Of a DNA stretch of 64,000 nt, positions 9,666 through 18,162 are shown one piece after another. Below the pieces are notes generated by a model that saw only the letters and a list, made by a program, of their open reading frames with translations, had not been told where the DNA came from and did no database searches. Made by a program: the position numbers and the translations under genes. Every line of letters starts with the position of its first letter. Positions within the stretch are counted from its first letter, which is position 1. Source of the stretch: Gluconacetobacter johannae (GTDB lineage Bacteria > Pseudomonadota > Alphaproteobacteria > Acetobacterales > Acetobacteraceae); assembly GCF_014174305.1 (NCBI RefSeq), contig NZ_JABEQH010000005.1:124001-188000 (forward strand), read 5' to 3'.

Positions 9666-10349
9666 GTGGTGCTGAAAGAAAGTCAGGAGAGGGAGAAAAA
9701 TTCCGATGAAAAAACCGACTCGGTAAGCTTCCCACGTAAAAGAGACGCCGAGGCGACCCAGAAGCGCATTTTATCTTCGGCCAAACGTGAATTTGCGACA
9801 AATGGGCTTGCCGGCGCGCGTGTTGATGTTATTGCCGAGAAGGCTGACGCCAACAAAAGAATGATTTATCATTATTTTGGCAATAAAGATTCTCTTTTTG
9901 CGAGAATTTTAGAAGACGCTTACAGTAGCCTTTATGAGGCAGAACAACAGCTTGACCTTGACCATCTGGATGCCAAGTCGGCCCTGGATCAGTTTGTGAG
10001 ATTTACGTGGAATTATTATCTGAATAATCCTGATTTCATAACTCTCGTAAACAGTGAGAATCTGCATCGCGGGGTGCATTTGGAGAAATCGGCTGTTTTG
10101 AGGAGTGTCAGCCGAAACCGTTTACGTATGCTGGAAAATCTTCTGAAGCGAGGAGAAAAAGAGGGCGTTTTCCGGCCGGGAATTGACGCAATGCAGTTGC
10201 ATATTTCCATTGCGGCAATCGGGTATTATTACATAACAAATAGATACACGGGAAATATTATTTTCAAATGCAATTTCATGTCTCCGGAAATGCTGGATAA
10301 ACGTGTTGAGTTCAACGTTGACAGTGTTTTACGCATCGTTCAGGCATGA
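9666..10349 (+). CDS. TetR/AcrR-family transcriptional regulator, AT-rich
   Basis: 227 residues from GTG 9666 (a second GTG at 9669 fits AAAGGA at 9655-9660 equally well). The N-terminal helix-turn-helix is recognisable in KRILSSAKREFATNG and IAEKADANKRMIYHYFGNKD, a standard TetR DNA-binding domain; the remainder is an alpha-helical ligand domain. It closes the rightward catabolic unit and is the natural candidate for controlling it. Its composition is unlike its neighbours: bases 9841-9900 are about one third G+C, and AT-rich codons (AAT, ATT, TTT) are frequent, suggesting recent acquisition or a relaxed codon choice for a low-level regulator. Confidence 0.9.
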   Translation: MVLKESQEREKNSDEKTDSVSFPRKRDAEATQKRILSSAKREFATNGLAGARVDVIAEKADANKRMIYHYFGNKDSLFARILEDAYSSLYEAEQQLDLDHLDAKSALDQFVRFTWNYYLNNPDFITLVNSENLHRGVHLEKSAVLRSVSRNRLRMLENLLKRGEKEGVFRPGIDAMQLHISIAAIGYYYITNRYTGNIIFKCNFMSPEMLDKRVEFNVDSVLRIVQA

Positions 10350-10440
10350 TCCGATCGTTGCTTCGCACAGGCGGCGGGTCGAACGGTCTGGCGCCGAGGC
10401 GCCGACGTGGACCCGACAGCTTGTGCGCGGCGCGATCCGT

Positions 10441-11853
10441 CTATGCGGGGCCGTAAGGGGACCAGCGTAACGAGCGGAATATAAGCGCGATTGCCATGGC
10501 GCGTGCGTCCCGCAGGGCCTCCAGGCTTTTTTCATCGACACCATCCGGAGGCACGAGTCCGGCGCAGGCATCCAGCGCGGTTTTCAATAATGCCGCTTTT
10601 GGATAATCCCGGCCGGAGCGACCGTCATAAGCGCAATAGTCGCAGGTGCAGACCAGCATCAGCGATTCATAGAATGTCGGTGCGTCGAAGGCCCCCATCT
10701 GCTGCAACATGTCGGCCACGGGACCGGCGCGCACCGCCGACACACGGTGTACCCGCTCCACGCTTGTGGTGGCCATCAGGGCAAGCGCGCGGCAGTCCGG
10801 CGGTACGCCGAAACGGTCGCACAGCGCCTCGATTCGAGGTTGCGCGCGCTCGGCGTGGCGATAATGGTGAGGCAGGTGCTCGGGCGGCGAATCGATCTTG
10901 CCGATGTTCATCACCAGCAGCGCGAAGCGCACGCTCAAGGGGGCATGGCGCCGCGCGGCTTCGGTCAGCGTGGCCAGCATGTGTGTGCCGAGATCGGTCT
11001 CCCCCAGGTCCTCGTAGCTATGGGGCACGCCGAACAGGGCCGCCACCTCGGGTAGAATCTCCCGGAGGCAACCGCAATCGCGCAAGGTGCGAAGCATCGC
11101 CGCCGGTGCCGGCGACATCAGGCCGCGCGCCAGTTCCGGCCAGATCTCGGACGGTGGCGTGCCGGCCAGCGCGCCCGCTTCCATGTGTCCGAACATCCGG
11201 TCCAGATCGTCCTCTTCCGCGGCGCATTCGCCCTCGGCGAGCAAGGCCGCCATCCGCAGGACGCCAAGCCCCTGATGGGGTTGCAGGAAATCGTCCAGAA
11301 GGGGTTTTGGCCTTTGCGTCATGGCGTCGGATTGCGGATCCTGCGCCGTGCCGCCCTGGGTGACGCCGTCGGCCAAAGCGGCGATAACCGGCCAGCCGAC
11401 AAGGCCGGCCGGGTCGAGGCATTTCAGCGCGTCGAGTTTTTGCCTTGCCAGGGCAGGCTGGTTTTGCCGGAGATTGATAAAGGCGAGCGCCTTTAACGTA
11501 TACAGCGCAAAGCGTCCGGGGCCGTCCGGTATCCCTGGTTCGGGGCGCCATTGCCGCCAGTCGGCACTCCACCCGGCCTGGCGCGCGGCCTCCCGCAAAC
11601 CGTTCTCGGCGACCGCCTGCGCCTCGTCGAGGTTGCCCTGGTAGGTGTGGATTTTATAGAGGCAGAAATAGACGGGCAGTTGCGCGGGGGCGGCCTGCAA
11701 GGCCTGCCGGAAAAGTGCGTCGGCGCGGGCAGGATCGTCACGATAGGCGATGACGCCCTGTTGCAACAGAGCGTTGACCGTGTCCGGCAGGCTGCCGAAA
11801 TCGATCACGTCGAATTCAGCGGACGTTTTTTTCATGCTTGGCTCTTGTTGCAT
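10441..11853 (-). CDS. TPR domain fused to a CCA-adding-enzyme-type HD module, catalytic HD lost
   Basis: 470 residues. Residues about 20-160 look like tetratricopeptide helices (ALFRQALQAAPAQLPVYF and similar). Residues about 246-430 closely follow the C-terminal half of bacterial CCA tRNA nucleotidyltransferase, including LRDCGCLREILPEVAALFGV, GTHMLATL and LPHHYRHAE. The nucleotidyltransferase head domain is absent. In the E. coli enzyme the HD doublet lies in CHDLGKG; here the equivalent is MNIGK at 315-319, so both metal ligands are replaced. A phosphohydrolase activity is therefore unlikely and an RNA- or protein-binding role is an inference. ATG 11835 is an alternative start. It stands alone between regions of opposite orientation. 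Confidence 0.7.
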   Translation of the reverse strand: MQQEPSMKKTSAEFDVIDFGSLPDTVNALLQQGVIAYRDDPARADALFRQALQAAPAQLPVYFCLYKIHTYQGNLDEAQAVAENGLREAARQAGWSADWRQWRPEPGIPDGPGRFALYTLKALAFINLRQNQPALARQKLDALKCLDPAGLVGWPVIAALADGVTQGGTAQDPQSDAMTQRPKPLLDDFLQPHQGLGVLRMAALLAEGECAAEEDDLDRMFGHMEAGALAGTPPSEIWPELARGLMSPAPAAMLRTLRDCGCLREILPEVAALFGVPHSYEDLGETDLGTHMLATLTEAARRHAPLSVRFALLVMNIGKIDSPPEHLPHHYRHAERAQPRIEALCDRFGVPPDCRALALMATTSVERVHRVSAVRAGPVADMLQQMGAFDAPTFYESLMLVCTCDYCAYDGRSGRDYPKAALLKTALDACAGLVPPDGVDEKSLEALRDARAMAIALIFRSLRWSPYGPA

Positions 11854-12034
11854 TGATGCGTGCGGCCCCGGCTGTTGTCAGGGCCAAGACGCAAATTTTG
11901 TGCCATAAGATTTGCGATATTCGTCCGACGACGGCCGACTTAGCGGAAGGCGTATGGTATTTTCTGAATTTAAAAGCGGGCTTAAGGTCACTGTCAAGGA
12001 CAGGGAGCGAGACGGAGATCGGTGTGAAACGCGC

Positions 12035-12421
12035 TCAGAAGATCTGGACGACGATCAGCACGGTGCCGATGACCCCCGTGGCCCAGGCGAGCGTGCGGAT
12101 ACCGGGAATGCCGGCGATGTAGCTCGCGGCGTGCACGACCCGCGCCCCCAGGAACAGCCACGCCCCCAGCACGGTCATTCCGTTGGAAATGCCGGCGGCC
12201 CGCGCGACCAGCACGGCGATGGCGAAGGGGACCAGGTTCTCGATCAGGTTGCGGTGGGCGCGCAGGCCTCGTCCCGCGGCCCCTGTCGGCTCGGCAAGTC
12301 CCTCGCGGTTGCCGATCATACCGGCCGGCCCGACCTGGCGGGAATAGAGCGGCGCATACAGCGCAGGCAGCACAAGACAGAGAATGGCGGCCCACAGCAG
12401 GGCCCAGAGTTCGGAGGTCAT
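12035..12421 (-). CDS. MAPEG-family integral membrane protein
   Basis: 128 residues with four hydrophobic segments and the family's typical pattern, including NREGLAEPTGAAGRGLRAHRN after the first helix and the VVHAASYIAGIPGIRTLAW segment. MAPEG proteins are small membrane enzymes or scaffolds related to microsomal glutathione transferases; bacterial members of this short type have no defined reaction. The start at 12421 was chosen inside a longer frame because the upstream part is not protein-like and the first helix begins directly after this Met. It is a single-gene unit. Confidence 0.85.
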   Translation of the reverse strand: MTSELWALLWAAILCLVLPALYAPLYSRQVGPAGMIGNREGLAEPTGAAGRGLRAHRNLIENLVPFAIAVLVARAAGISNGMTVLGAWLFLGARVVHAASYIAGIPGIRTLAWATGVIGTVLIVVQIF

Positions 12422-12637
12422 GGCGCGGAACTCTTGCACGAGGAAGCAGGATGGTAATGTCACGGGCCCATGGTGGGTCTGGTGAGAACAACGCCGGCCG
12501 ATGCCGACGGTCGAGGTCACGGTGGCGTCAGAGCCGCACGCAGGGGGCGGGCGTCCATATCGTGATCGGGTTATGCGGTGCCATGTGTGAACGAACGTCC
12601 CGCGCCGGCGTAGAGGCCCTGCATAAGGGAGGGGACG

Positions 12638-13114
12638 ATGGCGAAAATCATCCAGCACCTCTGGTTCCAGCGCGACATGGAGGCGGCCATCCGTTTCTAC
12701 GCGTCGCTCATTCCCGGATCGCGAATCGAGTGGGTGAGCAGCATCCCGGTCGACACCCCCAGCGGGCCGGCCGGCAGCGTGGCGATCGCGGCCTTCACGC
12801 TGGGGGACCAGCGCTACATGGCCCTGCAGGGCGGCCCGCTCGATTCGTTCAATCACAGCTTTTCGGTCATGGTCGAATGCGACGACCAGGCGGAAATCGA
12901 CCGGCTGTGGGATGCATTGCGCGATGGCGGAACGGTCGAGCGATGTGGCTGGCTGCGGGATCGGTGGGGGTTGTCCTGGCAGGTCGTGCCGCGACGGCTG
13001 GGCGAGCTGATGGGCGATCCGGACCGTGAAAAGGGCCGTCGTGTCGGCGAGGCGATGCTGGGCATGGTGAAGCTCGATATCGCCGGGCTGGAGGCCGCGG
13101 CGCTCCGCGCCTAG
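12638..13114 (+). CDS. VOC-superfamily protein, PhnB/3-dmu-9 type
   Basis: 158 residues with a good ribosome binding site (AAGGGAGGGG, 12627-12636). The protein begins MAKIIQHLWFQRDMEAAIRFY and contains NHSFSVMVECDDQAEIDRLWDAL and CGWLRDRWGLSWQVVP, the standard features of the PhnB-like glyoxalase/VOC group. These proteins bind a metal in a paired beta-alpha-beta fold; a reaction cannot be predicted for this subgroup. It stands alone between the MAPEG gene and the copper operon. Confidence 0.88.
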   Translation: MAKIIQHLWFQRDMEAAIRFYASLIPGSRIEWVSSIPVDTPSGPAGSVAIAAFTLGDQRYMALQGGPLDSFNHSFSVMVECDDQAEIDRLWDALRDGGTVERCGWLRDRWGLSWQVVPRRLGELMGDPDREKGRRVGEAMLGMVKLDIAGLEAAALRA

Positions 13115-13214
13115 GCCACGCGCCGTACGAGGACACCGGCATCCAGAAAATGGTGGACGATGATCGCCATTGCGTGGATGTTCGGTCCGGCTTCGGACCG
13201 TCGGGGCAGGCAGG

Positions 13215-13607
13215 ATGACGGGGTTGGGCGTGCAAAGGATCGGCGCGACGCGATTGGGACGGTTTCTGGCCTGCCTGCTGGTGCAGGTGGGGCTGATGCT
13301 GCCGTTCGCCGTGTCCGGTCACGCCGAAACCATGCGGCAGCCGATGTCCGGCATGGCTATGGCGTCTTCCTCGTCCGACATGCACATGGCCGCGTCGCAT
13401 TGCGATCATGGGGCTCACCATCCGTGCCATCAGGCTGGCGCGTGCTGCCTCCAGGGCGCCTGCATGGCCGACTGGATCGTGCCGCCGTTCGCACCCCGCA
13501 TGCGAAATCCGGCGCGCGCGACGGTTGGGTTCGGGCAGCCTCCGGCTGCCGGCGTCGCCGGCGTGGCCTTCGCGCCCGCCCTGCCGCCACCCAGACTGAC
13601 GGCCTGA
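13215..13607 (+). CDS. Small secreted His/Met/Cys-rich protein of the copper operon
   Basis: 130 residues from ATG 13215, preceded by a purine-rich GGGGCAGGCAGG. An N-terminal hydrophobic segment (FLACLLVQVGLMLPFAVSGHA) is a likely signal peptide. The mature part holds many potential copper ligands: MRQPMSGMAMA, DMHMAASHCDHGAHHPCHQ and CCLQGACM. It lies 70 bp upstream of copA, in the same orientation, and is probably transcribed with it. A periplasmic copper-binding or chaperone role is an inference from composition and position; I do not recognise a named family. Confidence 0.7.
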   Translation: MTGLGVQRIGATRLGRFLACLLVQVGLMLPFAVSGHAETMRQPMSGMAMASSSSDMHMAASHCDHGAHHPCHQAGACCLQGACMADWIVPPFAPRMRNPARATVGFGQPPAAGVAGVAFAPALPPPRLTA

Positions 13608-13677
13608 ATTCTGGTCTGACAGTCTCAGGACCGGTCGTTCACCGGTTCCGTCGTTTCTGCCTGGTGGTTCAAAATCA

Positions 13678-15411
13678 ATGTCAACACGATCCCTTGCGGG
13701 ACGCAGCGCGATCACGCGTCGTCGTTTCGTTGCCGGGACGGGCCTGTGGGGCGCGGCGCTGGCGGCCTCGGGGGGGCGGGCGTTCGCCTGTGCGCCTGCC
13801 TCGGGCCGGCCCGACCCCATGCCCGGCACCCGTTTCGACCTGTCCATCGACCCTGTGCCGGTCAACGTCACCGGCGCGCGCATGCGGGCGGTGGGGGTGA
13901 ACGGTTCCACGCCCGCGCCGATCCTGCGTTGGCGTCAGGGCGACACGGTCGAGCTGAACGTCACCAACCGGCTGCGCGAACCCAGTTCGATTCACTGGCA
14001 CGGCATTCGCACGCCTGCCGATATGGACGGTGTGCCCGGCCTCAGCTTCGGCGGCATCGCGCCCGGCGAAACCTTCACCTACCGCTTTCGCCTGCACCAG
14101 AGCGGCACCTATTGGTACCACAGTCATTCCGGCTTCCAGGAGCAGACGGGCCTGTACGGGGGGCTGATTATCGACCCGAAGGCGGGCTACGCGCAGCGTT
14201 TCGACCGTGAATACGTCATGCTGCTGTCCGACTGGACCGATGTCGATCCGCGGGACATCGTCTCCAACCTCAAGTTCCAGAGCGACTATTATAATTTCCG
14301 CCAGCGCACGGTGGGCACGTTCTTTCGCGACGCCCACCGGCAGGGGCTGGGCGAGACCATCCGGGACCGCCTGCGCTGGGGTGCGATGAACATGGCGCCG
14401 ACCGATATCCTGGATGTGTCGGGCATCATCTACACCTACCTGATGAACGGCCAGTCGCCCGCCGCCAACTGGACCGGCCTGTTCCGCCCGGGCGAACGCA
14501 TCCGCCTGCGCTTTATCAACGGCTCGTCGATGACGCTGTTCGACGTGCGTATTCCCGGCCTGACGATGACCGTGGTGCAGGCCGACGGCAACGATGTGGA
14601 GCCCGTCCCGGTCGATGAATTCCGCATCGGGCCGGCGGAAACCTACGATGTGATTGTCCAGCCCGCCGCCGACGGGCCCTACACGGTCTTTGCCCAGGCC
14701 GAGGACCGCACCGGCTATGCGCGCGGGACGCTGGCGACGCGGCCGGGCTTGGCCGGGCCGGTTCCGCCGATGGATGCGCGGCCGCTACGCACCATGACGG
14801 ACATGGGCATGGGCGCCATGCCGGATGGCGGCATGGGGAAGATGGACGGCATGGACATGCCGGAAACGGCCGCCCCGCCGTCGTCCCCCGCGCCGTCGTC
14901 CGGAGCGAAACCGAGGTTGGGCGTCGAGGTGCAGAGCGTCGCCATGATGCCGATCGACCGGCTGGCCGAACCGGGCGCCGGACTGGAGAACAACGGCCGG
15001 CGCGTCCTGACCTACGCCGATCTGCGGGCCACCATTCCGGGGGCGGATCCGCGCCCGCCGTCACGCGAGATCACCCTGCACCTGACCGGCAACATGGAAC
15101 GCTTCATCTGGGGGTTCGACGGCCGGAAATTCTCGGAGGCCGAGCCGATCCGCCTGAGCCTGGGCGAACGTGTGCGCTTCGTCCTGATTAACGACACGAT
15201 GATGGAACACCCGATCCATCTGCATGGATTGTGGAGCGAGCTGGAAAACGGGCAGGGCGCGTACCGGCCCTACAAGCACACGATCATCGTCAAGCCGGGC
15301 GAACGGCTGAGCTATCTGGTCACGGCGGACGAACCCGGCCTGTGGGCGTACCACTGCCATCTGCTGTATCATATGGAAGTGGGCATGTTCCGCACGGTGG
15401 TGGTGTCATGA
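13678..15411 (+). CDS. copA: Copper-resistance multicopper oxidase CopA
   Basis: 577 residues with a twin-arginine signal (TRRRFVAGTGLWGAALA) for folded export. The three cupredoxin domains show all copper-ligand motifs: SIHWHGIRTPADMDGVPG, YWYHSHSGFQEQ, HPIHLHGLW and the C-terminal HCHLLYHMEVGMF. A methionine-rich insert near residues 375-400 (TDMGMGAMPDGGMGKMDGMDM-type) is typical of the Cu(I)-oxidising CopA/PcoA group. It oxidises Cu(I) to the less toxic Cu(II) in the periplasm. The stop overlaps the start of copB by 4 bp. Confidence 0.95.
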   Translation: MSTRSLAGRSAITRRRFVAGTGLWGAALAASGGRAFACAPASGRPDPMPGTRFDLSIDPVPVNVTGARMRAVGVNGSTPAPILRWRQGDTVELNVTNRLREPSSIHWHGIRTPADMDGVPGLSFGGIAPGETFTYRFRLHQSGTYWYHSHSGFQEQTGLYGGLIIDPKAGYAQRFDREYVMLLSDWTDVDPRDIVSNLKFQSDYYNFRQRTVGTFFRDAHRQGLGETIRDRLRWGAMNMAPTDILDVSGIIYTYLMNGQSPAANWTGLFRPGERIRLRFINGSSMTLFDVRIPGLTMTVVQADGNDVEPVPVDEFRIGPAETYDVIVQPAADGPYTVFAQAEDRTGYARGTLATRPGLAGPVPPMDARPLRTMTDMGMGAMPDGGMGKMDGMDMPETAAPPSSPAPSSGAKPRLGVEVQSVAMMPIDRLAEPGAGLENNGRRVLTYADLRATIPGADPRPPSREITLHLTGNMERFIWGFDGRKFSEAEPIRLSLGERVRFVLINDTMMEHPIHLHGLWSELENGQGAYRPYKHTIIVKPGERLSYLVTADEPGLWAYHCHLLYHMEVGMFRTVVVS

Positions 15412-16175
15412 CCCGGCCGCGCGCGGGCCGGGCGGTCCTGGCCGTCATGCTGGCCGCCACGACGGCCGTTCCCGGACATGCCCGGTCGGGGGGGATGCAG
15501 GCGGGGCCGGTCGCCTATGTCAACGGCATGCCGCCGGTCATGGATCACACTGCCTACCTTCACGCGCTGCTTGATGAATTCGAGGGCCGGTACGGCGCCG
15601 ATGGAGGCCAGTTCCGCTATGACGGGCAGGCGTGGTACGGCACCGATTACGACAAGCTGTGGCTGAAATCCGAAGGGACCGTGGGTACGGACGGCAGGTT
15701 CGGCGATGGCGACCATGAGGTGCTCTATGATCGCGCGATTTCCCGCTATTTCGACGTTCAGACGGGCGTGCGCGTCGATATCGACGATGGCCCCACGCGG
15801 GCCTGGGGCGCGGTCGGGGTCGAGGGGCTGGCGCTCTATTTCTTCAATCTGGAGGCGACGGCCTATTTCAGCGATCGTGGCGCCGCCGGCCGCGTGCAGG
15901 GGTCCTACGACCTGCTGCTGACCAATCGCCTGATCCTGCAACCTCAGGTGGAACTGAATGCCTATTCGGCGTCCGACCCGGCGCGGGGGACCGGCAGCGG
16001 CCTGTCGGACCTCGATACCGGCCTGCGGTTGCGCTACGAATGGCGTCGGAAATTCGCCCCCTATATCGGCGTGACCTACCAGAGCACGTTCGACCAGGCC
16101 GCCGGCATGGCCCGCGCCCACGGCGCGCGCGTCCACGACCTGAATTTCACGTTCGGAATCCGGACGTGGTTCTGA
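15408..16175 (+). CDS. copB: Copper-resistance outer-membrane protein CopB
   Basis: 255 residues beginning with a signal peptide (AVLAVMLAATTAVPGHA). The body carries the CopB/PcoB signatures DHTAYLHALLDEFEGRYG, YDKLWLKSEGT and a C-terminal beta-strand pattern ending in FGIRTWF, which fits insertion in the outer membrane. The long Met-rich N-terminal repeat found in Pseudomonas CopB is missing here; a separate Met-rich protein is encoded just downstream. The ATG overlaps the copA stop (ATGA). Confidence 0.93.
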   Translation: MTRPRAGRAVLAVMLAATTAVPGHARSGGMQAGPVAYVNGMPPVMDHTAYLHALLDEFEGRYGADGGQFRYDGQAWYGTDYDKLWLKSEGTVGTDGRFGDGDHEVLYDRAISRYFDVQTGVRVDIDDGPTRAWGAVGVEGLALYFFNLEATAYFSDRGAAGRVQGSYDLLLTNRLILQPQVELNAYSASDPARGTGSGLSDLDTGLRLRYEWRRKFAPYIGVTYQSTFDQAAGMARAHGARVHDLNFTFGIRTWF

Positions 16176-16201
16176 CCCCGACCTTTCCAAGGAAGACACC
16201 G

Positions 16202-16540
16202 ATGTTCGAGACGAGAGTCAAACGCGCCCTGTTCGTCGCCCTGCTGCTGACGGCGCCGGCCGCATACGCCCGGGCGCCGGGCGATATGGACATGTCCGGA
16301 ATGCAGGACATGTCCGGCATGCCGGGGATGGACCACGACAGGATGAAGATGGACGCGAAGATGAAGGGCATGAAAATGAAAGGCCCGTCGGGAGACTGTA
16401 TGAAGATGAAGGGCATGGACATGTTAAAGGGCCAGCCGATGTCGTCGCCGGACCCGAAAATGAAGTGCGGCGGCAAGGGGGACGGCATGAAGATGCCCAT
16501 GGGGCCGCGGGGCATGCCCGACGCGGTCCATGACCGCTGA
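16202..16540 (+). CDS. Small Met-rich periplasmic protein, probable copper-binding
   Basis: 112 residues with a ribosome binding site AAGGAAG 6 bp upstream and a signal peptide (ALFVALLLTAPAAYARA). The mature protein is dominated by M-x-M and KM repeats (DMDMSGMQDMSGMPGMDHD, KMKGMKMKG, GMKMPMG) and two or three Cys. Such sequences bind Cu(I) through thioether groups. It is 26 bp downstream of copB and closes the copper operon. The repetition is low-complexity, so homology cannot be assigned; the role as a periplasmic copper sponge is inferred. Confidence 0.8.
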   Translation: MFETRVKRALFVALLLTAPAAYARAPGDMDMSGMQDMSGMPGMDHDRMKMDAKMKGMKMKGPSGDCMKMKGMDMLKGQPMSSPDPKMKCGGKGDGMKMPMGPRGMPDAVHDR

Positions 16541-16580
16541 GCGGCCCTGTCCGCGCGGACGTGACGTGCTATGCTGACGC

Positions 16581-17159
16581 ATGCCCTGCCCTGAGACTGC
16601 CTTGTCGTTGACCCGCTGCCGGTGGGCCGAGACCGATCCGCTGCTGCGCGCGTACCATGACGCGGAATGGGGTGTTCCGGTGCGGGACAGCCGGGCGTTG
16701 TGGGAAATGCTGATGCTGGAGGGCTTTCAGGCAGGCCTGTCCTGGCTGATCGTGCTGCGGCGGCGCGAGGGCTTCCGCCGCGCGTTCCAGGGGTTCGACC
16801 CCGAGGTCGTCGCGCGGTTCGATGCCGCCGACGTGGAGCGCCTGATGGCCGATCCGGGGATCATCCGGGCGCGCGCCAAGATCGAGGCGACGATCGGCAA
16901 CGCGCGCGCCTATCTCGCCATGCGTGACAAGGGCGAGGCGTTTTCCGATTTCGTCTGGAACATGGTGCCGGATGCCCCGGTGAGGAACACCACCGGGCAG
17001 GTGCTGGCGCAGTCGCCTCTGTCGCAGGCCATGTCGAAGGCCCTGAAGGCGCGGGGGTTCAAGTTCGTCGGGCCGGTGATCGTCTATGCCTGGATGCAGG
17101 CCGTGGGCATGGTCGACGATCATGACCCGGCCTGCTTCCGCCATCACGGGACGCGGTAG
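16581..17159 (+). CDS. tag: DNA-3-methyladenine glycosylase I
   Basis: 192 residues, the usual Tag length. Diagnostic stretches are RCRWAETDPLLRAYHDAEWG at the N-terminus, FQAGLSWLIVLRRREGFR in the middle and KFVGPVIVYAWMQAVGMVDDH near the end. The structural zinc ligands of Tag (an N-terminal Cys and His and a C-terminal HDxxC) are present in CRW, YHDAEW and DHDPACF. The enzyme removes 3-methyladenine from alkylated DNA. It follows the copper operon but there is no evidence of shared function. Confidence 0.95.
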   Translation: MPCPETALSLTRCRWAETDPLLRAYHDAEWGVPVRDSRALWEMLMLEGFQAGLSWLIVLRRREGFRRAFQGFDPEVVARFDAADVERLMADPGIIRARAKIEATIGNARAYLAMRDKGEAFSDFVWNMVPDAPVRNTTGQVLAQSPLSQAMSKALKARGFKFVGPVIVYAWMQAVGMVDDHDPACFRHHGTR

Positions 17160-17171
17160 GCGGCGGGCCGA

Positions 17172-17203
17172 GCCGCCGGTCCCGGACAGCCGGGCCCGGC
17201 GGC
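17172..17203. terminator. Strong GC hairpin between convergent tag and aldolase genes
   Basis: GCCGCCGG (17172-17179) pairs with CCGGCGGC (17196-17203) and an inner CCCGG/CCGGG pair closes an ACAG loop. The stem would stop or process transcripts from both sides. No clear T-run follows on either strand, so it is only a terminator-like structure. Confidence 0.5.
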
Positions 17204-17209
17204 GATCGG

Positions 17210-18106
17210 TCAGTTCTTGATGGTCGAGGCGCGATAGATCTTGTCGATGGCCTGCGCCAGCGTCGCGTCGAATTCGGCGTCGCTCATGGAATGCTTCAGG
17301 TCCCCGAGCAGCGCGCGCGAGAAGCTGGCGATCATGCCGTGGTTGGCCGCGAGGCGCGTGCAGGCCTCGTCCAGCGGATAGCCGCCGGACAGTGCGACGA
17401 TGCGTTGCACGCGCGGGTGGGTCATCAGGTCGCGATACAGGTCGGGCACATCCGGAATGGTCAGCTTGAGCATGACCTGCTCGCCATCGGGCAGGGCGTC
17501 GAGGCCCCTGGTCAGTTCCTCCAGCAGGATGGCTTCGGCGCCGGCCTTGTCGGGGCTCTTGATGAGCACTTCCGGCTCGAGGATCGGCACCAGCCCATGC
17601 GCGGAAATCTGCCGGGCCAGGTCGAACTGCTGCCTGGCGATGGCGGCGATGCCCTCGCGGTCGGGCAGGTTGATGACCGAGCGTTCCTTGGTGCCGTAGA
17701 TGCCCAGCTTCACGGCACGGGCCAGCAGTTCGTCCAGTCCGGGGATGGGCTTCATCAGGCTGACGCCACCCTTTTCGGGTTCCAGCCCCTTGTCGACCTT
17801 GAGGAACGGCACCACGCCCCGGTCTTCCCACAGGAAGCTGGGGACGGGCTTGTCCTCGACCAGCCCGTCCATGGTCCGCTCGAACAGGATGGCGGCGATG
17901 ATTTTCTCGCCGGTGAATGACGGCGCCGTGATGATGCGTACGCGCATTTCATGCATCAGCCTGAACATCTCGGCCTCGCCGTCATAGGCGCTTTCCGGAA
18001 TGCCGTAATGGCGCAACGCGCCGGGCGTCGACCCCCCGCTCTGGTCCAGGGCGGCGATAAACCCAGGCTTTTCAGACATTTGCGCTTTCATACGGTCAAT
18101 GGACAT
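17210..18106 (-). CDS. Fructose-bisphosphate aldolase class I
   Basis: 298 residues with the signatures of the short bacterial class I aldolase: KPGFIAALDQSGGSTPGALRHYG at the N-terminus, FLWEDRGVVPFLKVDKGLE around a conserved active-site lysine region, GLVPILEPEVLIKSPDK and VQRIVALSGGYPLDEA. It interconverts fructose-1,6-bisphosphate with glyceraldehyde-3-phosphate and dihydroxyacetone phosphate through a Schiff base and needs no metal. AAAGGA lies about 9 bp upstream of the ATG. Downstream is the hairpin shared with tag. Confidence 0.92.
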   Translation of the reverse strand: MSIDRMKAQMSEKPGFIAALDQSGGSTPGALRHYGIPESAYDGEAEMFRLMHEMRVRIITAPSFTGEKIIAAILFERTMDGLVEDKPVPSFLWEDRGVVPFLKVDKGLEPEKGGVSLMKPIPGLDELLARAVKLGIYGTKERSVINLPDREGIAAIARQQFDLARQISAHGLVPILEPEVLIKSPDKAGAEAILLEELTRGLDALPDGEQVMLKLTIPDVPDLYRDLMTHPRVQRIVALSGGYPLDEACTRLAANHGMIASFSRALLGDLKHSMSDAEFDATLAQAIDKIYRASTIKN

Positions 18107-18162
18107 GATTTTTCATCCTTTTATGGGCCCGTGACGCATGTTCGAGGGTCGAATGCAGAAAT

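Noticed and set aside
10385-10420. Hairpin GGCGCC...GGCGCC after the TetR gene as a terminator
   Set aside because: The stem is only 4-6 bp and lacks a T-run; too weak to call.
12422-12637. Possible regulatory RNA between the MAPEG and VOC genes
   Set aside because: The 216 bp show GC-rich short complementarities only, with no terminator or conserved stem that I can support.
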